From contig JARKIF010000003.1 in assembly GCA_029378245.1 (NCBI GenBank), forward strand, positions 2,790,001 to 2,854,000: a DNA stretch of 64,000 nt, given 5' to 3'. The notes below the pieces were generated by a model. That model was given only the letters and a program-made list of their open reading frames with translations, was not told where the DNA came from and did not search any database. Each line of letters begins with the position of its first letter. Positions within the stretch are counted from its first letter, which is position 1. The stretch is from Roridomyces roridus (taxonomy: Eukaryota > Basidiomycota > Agaricomycetes > Agaricales > Mycenaceae). A program made the translations under genes and the position numbers. Shown piece after piece: positions 56,501 to 64,000 of this stretch.

Positions 56501-57273
56501 ACCCTTTTTTCAGCTTTCCTTGGCAAGTTCAAAGCTCCCACTGAACCATTGTTGTGCTGCCTCTGCCGAGTGACTCTGCTGAGTCTGGGTCAGCGTGACA
56601 GTGCAGATATCTACGAGTCTCTTCTCAATGCCGCCGAGAAGTTAGACTCCCAGGACTCATCTTCAGCGAGAATCGTAACTTCTCTCATCGCCTTGCTTAG
56701 AGCACGCGTCATCCGCAGTTTCGATTTCTTCGACCACCCAGAGAATTCATCTCTCGATTTTTGCCAACCCCCACGAGGCTTGTTGTTGAGGAGGCGGATT
56801 CCATCGATAGGGACTTGGAAAGGGATCACAACGATGATCTCCGTGCTGAAGCACTGGTCGCCCAGCTTGGTGAATTTTTGGGAACGATGCAACCGAATAA
56901 TCTGCCCTACACGGCTGCAGCAACACTCAATTCCATCGTGAGAAATTTTTTCATTTACGCAGGGATTCACGAACGTCACCAGAATCGACTCGCGGATGGT
57001 TTGGCCTGTCTATGGCATGCAAACTCAGCAGATCTCAGACAATTATTAGACGCCGTTCTTGCCAGCCACATGTTTGATGTGTATGCTGGAACTAGTAGTA
57101 CGGAGGATCGGCCCTTGGTTGCGTGGTTGGATGACTCGGGAGTTCGGGAAAGAATTCACAGCACGCTGGTTGCGTACTTATCTGCCAACACCGGTGACTC
57201 GCCCAACTTGCAGCGTGCGCGCGCGATTCTGAAAGGATTGGAATCTCTTCATGCAGTTCCCTCCGACGAATAA
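53599..57273 (+). pseudogene. DUF6535' gene with internal tandem duplication and frameshifts
   Basis: Exon 1 starts MSDPEKSPGSQH, splices to AIDPVEEAAASKLWSVYVSE and AEKYDKALVESWKNDMEGIL, then continues into the four-pass membrane domain (LICNTFWFTSLGLSLSCALI, DIIPLLLHVSLFLFFAGLVA). A segment from the end of the membrane domain through SVFVGSDSSTSYRYQETVDL is then repeated (54384-55302 and 55303-about 56230). The first copy carries an extra T at 55043-55045 giving a stop after VDLEPDL, plus a 9-nt deletion. A second frame change lies near 56755-56765 in a T-run, after which the C-terminus continues to QRARAILKGLESLHAVPSDE. The gene is probably inactive. Confidence 0.78.
54384..56230 (+). repeat. 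~920-bp internal tandem duplication in DUF6535'
   Basis: Both units run from YRTPLSEAFW through IADDSVWSDGEVTLVEAMSH, RDYRALVWTVKSLAD, RRFLDxFRSCDTGLLLPEAS, SRELIP and ISYMTDSVFVGS. Unit 1 is 54384-55302, unit 2 is 55303-about 56230. The join reads LTSSV/TLTILPLLYLDCPYRTPL. The second unit's TLTILPL start is closer to the intact copy at 27-29.6 kb (TLTILPLHYLDC) than to unit 1 (TVLPLHYLEC). Confidence 0.8.
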
Positions 57274-57761
57274 TCAGTAGATGTTCGATTGTCGAAGCTC
57301 GTAATGTATTACATAATTTACATAGTTTCTAAGTAAGTAGTCCTTGCCAAATTCAAGCGGAGTCTTCTTCTTCTACCTTCAATCTTACCGGTTCATCTGT
57401 TCACGAGCTTGTATGGACCACTTGAGCTTCAAAGAGTGACTTGTCCGTAACTGGACCTCGAAAGATGTACGTGGGGGATTTCACGAAGCTGTCGAAGTCA
57501 CGAAGTGTTCAACGCTCAATAATCCGACTCGGACGACGACGATCGTTGGCGCTATGCTATGTATCTCCATGCATATCCACTTCCACCATAATTTCCCAAA
57601 CAAGTGCACAAAATTAATAGCAATGAGCCCGAGAGCGTTCCGTGGTATATCAACGTAGAAAAGGCGCCATGTAAGTGTACTGTGTAGGACGTGCGTATGA
57701 ATACAATTGAGGATATAGAGAGAAAAGAGAAAAAAGAATATTTCGTTTTTGATGTCCAGGA

Positions 57762-60700
57762 TCACGGGGCTTGCTTGTAGCTCGTCGGAGGTTGTCGTCT
57801 CGCAGCTGCTCCACGCGAAGGAGTCGCAGGCTGGCTGGCCGTTCTTTGGCGAGGCGTCGCCCCCGTGCGATTCGAAGACTGCGGTACCTGCGCTCCAGCA
57901 AAGTAGCCAGAGTCGCCACGCGTGTTGCGCATCTGCGACGGGGAAGGAGTCGCACCGCTGTTGGCGGATCGCGGTGATGGGCCAAAATTCTCCCCGTACA
58001 CACTCCGCGACGAATTCCATCCACCGCCATTCCCACCCCCTCCTCCATACTCGCTACGAGCTGCACCACCACCGCCACCATACTCGCTGCGAGCTCCACC
58101 ACCGCCGTACATTGACATGGGAGCAGGCGGGAACAAAGACATCCCTCCAGGCGTCCACCCGCCCTGCATGCCCATGCCCATCCCATACGGTGACATCATC
58201 GCTGGCCCCGTCGTCGAGCCTCCAAATACGCTCGAGCGATCTCCGAAACCCATGGTCGACCCACGTTCCCATTCGTCCGCGGCCAGCGCGAGGGCTTGTT
58301 GAGCCACCGCCATCTGATACGCTTGCTTGGCCATCATCATCGCCTGCTGGTGCGCAGCGTAATAGTTGGGGTCGGCAGGCGGCGGGATCATGAATTGAGC
58401 GGGGTTGAGCATGCCAGGCCATCCAGGAGACATGCCACCGGGGGGAGCAAAGCCCATGGGCATCGGCATATTCATCCCCATCGGCATATTGCCCATAGGC
58501 ATCCCAGGCATCGCGCGGTGTCCAACGGGCACATCGTCGTCGTCGTCATCATCTTCCGCAATGGGACCCGAGCCGTTGATAACGTTACCAAGCTGTATTG
58601 TCGTAGGTCAAAACTTGAGAATGAAGGGACAACAAAAACTCACCTCAATCGCCGCCTTTGCCTCGCTTCGTCTGCGTTCCCTCCTGCGCTCCTCCTCCTG
58701 CACCGGCGTCTCCCTTGGTCGCGCCTTGACTTTACCCTTGGCATCGCTAGACACCTCCTCGTCAAAGTCAAAGCTAACGCTCCTCCTCTGATGTGCTTGT
58801 CTCGCGCTGGGCACCAGTCCACTAACACCCCCACTCCACACTGCCCGCCTCTCGTGCTTCTCCTTCGGCCCACTATCGCGACTCATATCACTGCTATCAT
58901 CCCGAGGCGTAAGCGGCGCAGGACTACTACTCGAATCACCAGCCGTGGAACTGGCTGGACTCTTGTGTGCAGCCATGAAAGGACGCGGCGGAGGTTGGGC
59001 AAGTGGAGCTGCAAGACGTGATGAAGGCGAAGCAGCGCTCGCCAGAGCAGGCGGTCCTGTAGTCAAAGTCATCATTGTACTGCTTCGTGGCCGGGCGCGT
59101 ACAGTGGCTGGGACTCCAGCGCTACTGCTAGTGGAGGAAGACGGTGTGGAGGAGTTGTTGCTACTGCTTGATGTCGCGGTATGTGCATCAGAGCGCGAGG
59201 ACAACGAAGTTGGAGGCGTGGGATTGGGGATGAGAGTACTACTCCGTGGCCTTGGGCCAACGCCCAAGTCGCCATAGGAGCTGCTGCGTGCTGCATCAGC
59301 AGCCGGTGGTGGTTTAGCGGGACGCGCTTGAGAAGGAGGAGCCCGTAAGGTCGGAGGAGCGTTTGTAGAAGCCGGCGAGGAAGCTGCAGCGACATTCGCA
59401 CTGAAGGATCGATTCGTCGCCTTGAATGAAGCAGCCGCCTTCTCCGCTGCCGTCGAGCCCGCAGGGACCATGGTCGTGCTCTGCTGCCTATCATGCTGCG
59501 CCGGGCGGGACGTGACGCTAAACCCAGCTGCAGGTGCTCGCTGACGGATGACGACGGGGACGATAGTGTCGTCGTTGCTGCTCGTACTATCCTTGCGTTC
59601 CTGCTTGAGCTTCTCCGCCGTTGCCTTGGTAACATCCTCACCCGAGGCAACGCGCGGAGGCGACAACTCCCCAGCACGCGAAACGAGTGCTAGTCCCCCA
59701 CCGAGTAAATCCGCGAGATCAGTGAGGTCGAACTCTTCCGCCGCTGCTGGCGGGGCTGCTGCTGGAGAACTCCATCCCTTCGACCCCGAAACAATATCGC
59801 TGGAGGACCGCCGATGCAAGACCTTTCGCTGCGCCAAAGTCGTGAATGCAGGAGGTGGTGGCATATTCTTCTGTGGACTTGCATCCTTCGACGGCGGTAC
59901 CATCCCCTTCCCTGTCACCGCCCTCAACCGCTCGCTGAGTAGATCCCTGCTCGGCCCAGGACTCGGCGCCCTCGCTCTTTCCTTCTCCATCTCCACCAAA
60001 CCCGTCGAATTCGACCTCACAGGCACCGTCCTCCCCTCCATCTTCTTCTCCTTCACCAGCGGCGGAGGCACCTCGGCAACAGGCGATCCAGGCGGCGTCG
60101 GGAAATGCACCAGTCCCTTCCCGCCCACACCCGGTGTCCCGATCTTGCTTAACGTAACCGGCGGCGAACGCGACGTCAAAATGGGACTCTCGGCGTCCTT
60201 CGGGCTGTCCATCTTGGCATAGGATCCAGACTTTGAGGTAGCGCCAAAAGAACCGAGCATCCCGCCACCCGTGAACCCCGCCTCCCTCTGATGTGATGTC
60301 GCTTGCGGACGCGAGGCAGTCAACGCAGCGATATCAATGAGCGGCTTGGGCTTGGGACGTAGATTTGACGGTCGACTCGATGAGCTGCTCATACTCGTCG
60401 GGGAGGCACTGCGGACGGGCGGGTTCGTTTGTTGAGCGAGGTGAGAGTGCTGGTGAGGGATGTGGTTTGCCAGGGGTGGTGTAGTCGTAGACGGAGATGG
60501 AGAAGTAGCAGGACTCCCCCTCTGGGCGGGTAAGGGTAAGCTTCCACTCGACCCAGCTGCAGAACCTGCGCCAGGCCGACGGGCGAGCATAGCGAGCGGC
60601 GCATTATCCGAATCGCTCTCGCTCTCCTCCTCCTCGGAATCTTCGCTCTCGTCGTCGTCCGTTTGCCTTCGGGGATTGGCTTTCGGAGACAGCTTGGGTG

Positions 60701-61699
60701 CAGACGCGGGCGCAGAAGTAGGTAGGTATGGGTTGGAAGCCGAGGCTGCTATTCAAGTATGAATATATGAATAAATGCGCGCAATATGGGAACTTACCTG
60801 GAGGATGATTCGTCCTGACTCCCTGTGCATGCATAGCTGAAAGGAAGATATCAAGACACCAAAAAAGAGAGAGGAAGAATGCAAGACGTACCAGGATAGA
60901 CCCCATGCCCACTTTCACTCCTTGGCCCCGTCCCAGTCGTCCGAACCACATTCGCATTCCTCTCCCTATCCACCGCAGGACCACCCAAAGCAGGACTCCC
61001 TGCCGCGCTCCGCCTGGCCTGGATTTCTCGAAACGCAGCCACGCTAATCCGACTACTGCTCGCACTGACATCCGAGGGCGCGCGTGGTCGTTGTGGAGGA
61101 CGCATCTCGTCCCCGCCAAGAGCAGAGAGGGCAGAGGCCGTAAGCCGCGTCTTGCTCGTATTTTGATGCTGGTTTTGTTGGTAGGATAACGAGGGCGGCG
61201 CGGGAGAGGGAGACCCACGAGGCGAGCCTCGGGGTGAAGGCGAAGATGAGGGCGCAACGTGTCTGAAGGCCCTCAAGTTGAAATCTCCATCTTCTCCACC
61301 ACCGGGGCCAGCCTCAGTTGGCGTCTGGACAGGAGGAGGAGCATCCTTCGCACCACCTCGACCCCAGAACGCAAAACGCCTCCCACCCGCCTTCCTGCTC
61401 TCCTTGGAAACGGTCCTCGTGCTCGTGGGACTCACACTCGGTGCCAGCGGTGAGCCCAAGGTCGTAGATGACGGTGAGAGCCTCGGCGGCGGAAGACTGC
61501 GCGTGCTGTGATTGTACAAGCCCGGATGTGGTGGTGGCCTTAGTCCTCCATCGGTTGGTGAAGACGCAGATGCAGTCATTAAGGTGAGCGTAGGCCGCTC
61601 GGACGTTGTACTGAGACGTGAGAGATAGGCTGGTCGGGGATCTGCAGAATTGGGTTCTGTGACCGTCGGAATGCTCTTCTTGCGCCCGAAGAATCCCAT
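57762..61699 (-). CDS. Large Ser/Pro-rich, mostly disordered protein
   Basis: Starts MGFFGRKKSIPTVTEPNSAD at 61699. Exon 1 runs to about 60890 and a short exon (AMHAQGVRTNHPPG) near 60820 follows. Then comes a long exon with PKANPRRQTDDDESEDSEEE, SDSDNAPLAMLARRPGAGSA and an acidic and Ser/Pro-rich run to RRRSEAKAAIE. The last exon begins LGNVINGSGPIAEDDDDDDD and ends RRQPPTSYKQAP. It contains Met/Gly/Pro-rich repeats (MGNMPMGMNMPMPMG) and Gly-rich GGGGARSEYGGGG repeats. The GFFGRKK start is basic. No folded domain is recognised. About 1200 residues. Open low-complexity frames joined by consistent splices support a real gene; exon ends are approximate. Confidence 0.65.
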
Positions 61700-62517
61700 C
61701 GCGCGACGTGTCGAGGTCTGGCCTGCCTAGTCGGGTTTGGGAGGATGCTACGGCGGCAGTGGGGGAGGGTCCGTCGGGCGGGGTCGTAATGGAGAAGGCC
61801 AGAGCGTGTTTTTTTATGACGCATCACGGCGCCGGCCATCAACGCCAAAGTGCGCGCCTACAAAGAGCCTCCATGTCCGACACAGACACAAGCAGTATTA
61901 TTGAACAGTACGTCCATGGCACTTTATCGGCGCGTAGATAGCACCTGAGCACTGAACCTCTTCGCAGACGGTTACGTCGATCCTAACAGAGAAGTTGCCG
62001 CGAAACGACAAATCCTGATTCCTTGGTCGATGGTGCAGCTTCTCTTCCAAATTTCTCAGCAGCTTGCCGCCGCGCGAATGGGAGCACGTTTGAAACACTC
62101 ACACCCACGGCTCCATTCACACCAGCGTCTAGACTCCAATACCCTTTGGTTTATCAGTCTCGGCCTCAGTCTGTCGTGTGATTCCGCTACTGCTGCAGGC
62201 TTCACTCTTCTTCCTCTTCGCCGACCTTGTCGCGTTCCTCATCCTCATCAATATCCCAATGGCTGCCGTCAAGCTGGCTTGCATTATCCTCGTGTACTCT
62301 CGTGTACTGTGCAGCCACGGTCCTCCCCTTGCGTTATCTCGAGTGTCCGTACCGGATTTCGGGGGCTGTGCCGAAACCATTCCGGACGTTCTCTGGGGTC
62401 CAGAATATCCTCCCTTTGCGTACCGAAACCACTTCAAGACCTCGATGAATCATCCGGAAATGCATGGTCGTCTTCTGGATCTCTTAGCTGTTATACGGGA
62501 TTAAAGCCCCCCACGGT

Positions 62518-63140
62518 GTCGAAACGGCGACGAATCACTTACTTAGTTACTACAAGGCTCTGTGGGCCCTCGGAAGTGTCAGTTCACTGACACTTACCGA
62601 TCCGCTACTTTTGTTCTACGAGCCATCATTCGAAAAAGAAACGGAAATGAAGACTCAGAAGAGCTAATGCTATCTCTGCCATCGCCATGTTTTGGTTCCC
62701 CTTACCAAACTCTCCGAATTTCTCATTGGGTGCAATGCCCATAAATCGACCTTACTACTGCGGCCTTCGGGCCTCTCCGAGCTGAATTTCAACGTTCAAT
62801 GGTGATTGGTAGTCCTCGAAGTCAACGTTCAATGGCTATTGACGCTGTAATCAGTACTCGTCGCAATAATGTGGATGCAAGTTCAAGAGTTTGATGAATC
62901 CTCGAAACGGCGACGGATCGCTTACTACAAGGCTCGGAAGTGTCAGTGCACTTTGCCGATCCGCTACTCTTGTTCTACGAGCCATCATTCGAAAAGAAAC
63001 GGATATGAAGAGCTTTTCGCATCCCTGCCAACGCCAGGTTATGTAACATGGTCCTTCTTGTGCCCCGCTAGGGTTGGTTCCCCTTGCCGAACTCTCCGAA
63101 TTTCTCATTGGGTGTAATGCCCATACACACAAGTCGACCG
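62518..63140 (+). repeat. Direct ~240-bp duplication inside the DUF6535 relic
   Basis: Both copies run from TCGAAACGGCGACG through GATCCGCTACT and GAGCCATCATTCGAAAA to TCCGAATTTCTCATTGGGTG and CGACC. Copy 1 is about 62518-62755 and copy 2 about 62902-63140, offset about 384 bp. Copy 2 has lost the TGTGGGCCCTC segment. Confidence 0.7.
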
Positions 63141-63188
63141 TACTACGTACGGCCTGGAGGACTCTCCGACCATATTTGTTGGGTCTAT

Positions 63189-63230
63189 CGGGCCTGTTCC
63201 CCGGCAATCCGGGCCTGTTCCCCGGCAATC
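63189..63230. repeat. Perfect 21-bp tandem repeat, two copies
   Basis: The 21-bp unit starting CGGGCCTGTTCCCCGGCAAT is present twice without change, 63189-63209 and 63210-63230, followed by CGGGA. It lies in the pseudogene region. Confidence 0.8.
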
Positions 63231-64000
63231 CGGGACTTCACTAGCTTCACTTCAAATCAGCTACGAGTACCTATATGGCTCATGCATTCAGCTGACTTGG
63301 GCTTCTCTCCACACCGATTTATTGAGACTATGAATCTCCTTGAATCCATCGCAGTACCTCCCACCCAACGCTGTATTGGGGAAACCAAGGCCGCGATATC
63401 AACACTCGTATCAGGCAATTGAAACAACTGATTCCGTCGAATGGGTCGATGAAATCCTCAAGATTATGTTCTCCCAATACGCCCTAAAACGCCGGTGCCA
63501 GTCAGTCACACAGTCATCAAAAGTCAGACGCCGCCGTCGAAATGCTTCTTCGCAATGGCTACAGCGTAAAATTGTGGAACGATTACCCAACTGCTATCGC
63601 TGATGCTTCTGACCATGATGACCATGATGAGTCAATGTTGTACTCCCTCTGGCGGGTGGTTCGTCTCGGCGGGCTGCATCATGAGACGAGAACATACCAA
63701 GCTGTTCTCAGACATATCATCAAGAGCCTCGATCATTGCTATCTCCACATCCCAATTCCTGCCGGCGGACCGTGACACGGCAGTAGGAGATGCATTCCCT
63801 GCCGTACAAGCCTGCCGAAACCCTCCAATTTCTTGTTCAATAAGTATTATCTCATCCACAACAGGATTTACGGACGGTCTAGCCCGTGTCTGTCTGGCAC
63901 TCGGATCATGCAAATCCCACAGAGGCATGGGTCGCAGCTGCTGAAGACTATCTTGCTACTACTAGCGCAATATTCAATGATGTGTATGGTATGCTGGAAC

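Larger units (their letters stand above)
47541..57273. repeat. Right arm of the inverted segmental duplication
   Basis: Order from the spacer outward is F-box2' (47541-49151), DUF4419' (49519-50868), F-box1' (51032-52564) and DUF6535' (53599-57273), each in mirror orientation to the left arm. It lacks the left-arm hAT insertion and instead has a ~1 kb insertion between F-box1' and DUF6535' (about 52.6-53.6 kb) that includes a MITE. Confidence 0.85.
61873..64000 (+). pseudogene. Decayed DUF6535 gene, continuing past the window
   Basis: MSDTDTSSIIEQ at 61873 resembles the start of other DUF6535 genes. QISQQLAAARMGA, SNTLWFISLGLSLSC and PLRYLECPYR occur in three different frames. ETIPDVLWGPEYPPFAYRNH and later KLKLEP-like remnants follow. 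A ~240-bp segment is duplicated (about 62518-62755 and 62902-63140). The reading frame is broken many times and the relic runs to the window edge. It is the fourth DUF6535 copy in 49 kb. Confidence 0.75.

Noticed and set aside
57481..58020. 179-codon minus frame downstream of the large disordered gene
   Set aside because: It overlaps the last exon in another frame and its 3' part is intergenic; no motif.

Overview
The window is nuclear DNA of a mushroom-forming basidiomycete (Agaricomycetes, probably Agaricales; genus not resolved). The evidence is a dense gene layout on both strands, many 50-70 nt GT-AG introns, and gene families expanded in that class: four DUF6535-type genes or relics, five F-box genes, two DUF4419 genes and a NACHT-ankyrin NLR. 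No prokaryotic or organellar features and no tRNA or rRNA genes were found. All exon models come from reading splice signals and conserved protein motifs by eye.

Layout. 0.2-3.4 kb holds a Misato/DML1 gene and a WOPR (Gti1/Pac2) transcription factor, both minus strand. 3.4-6.4 kb is non-coding with a degenerate ~260 bp direct repeat. 6.4-10.3 kb is a compact housekeeping block: CCDC25-like, HIT/HINT, a GNAT acetyltransferase and a short-chain dehydrogenase with an apparent frameshift. 11.2-15.0 kb is an NLR (Gly-rich N-terminus, NACHT, about 17 ankyrin repeats) with a Harbinger-like MITE just past its stop. 15.4-25.3 kb and 47.5-57.3 kb are two arms of an inverted segmental duplication. Read outward from the spacer, each carries F-box2, DUF4419, F-box1 and DUF6535 in the same order and in mirror orientation. 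The spacer (25.3-47.5 kb) carries F-box3, an intact DUF6535 gene, a GPI-like membrane protein, a type-B carboxylesterase, a GH37 trehalase, exosome subunit RRP46, two paralogous small basic proteins, PRMT3, a possible 60-residue membrane protein and an unrecognised 600-residue protein. 57.8-61.7 kb is one long low-complexity gene. The window ends inside a decayed fourth DUF6535 copy.

Mobile DNA is informative here. The left arm has a 1.35 kb non-autonomous hAT-like element with an 8-bp target duplication. Inside it is a long inverted-repeat element, and inside that a 261-bp solo LTR. The right arm keeps the empty hAT target, so that insertion postdates the duplication. The right arm carries a Tc1/mariner-type MITE with perfect terminal repeats.

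How the genes fit together. The housekeeping genes are independent units. The F-box/DUF4419/DUF6535 block is the accessory part: F-box1 and DUF4419 are divergently transcribed across about 150 bp in both arms, F-box2 and F-box3 start 67 bp apart, and the right-arm copies of F-box1 and DUF6535 are frameshifted while the left F-box1 is intact. Next to an NLR, this looks like a fast-evolving recognition or conflict locus, but that role is inference.
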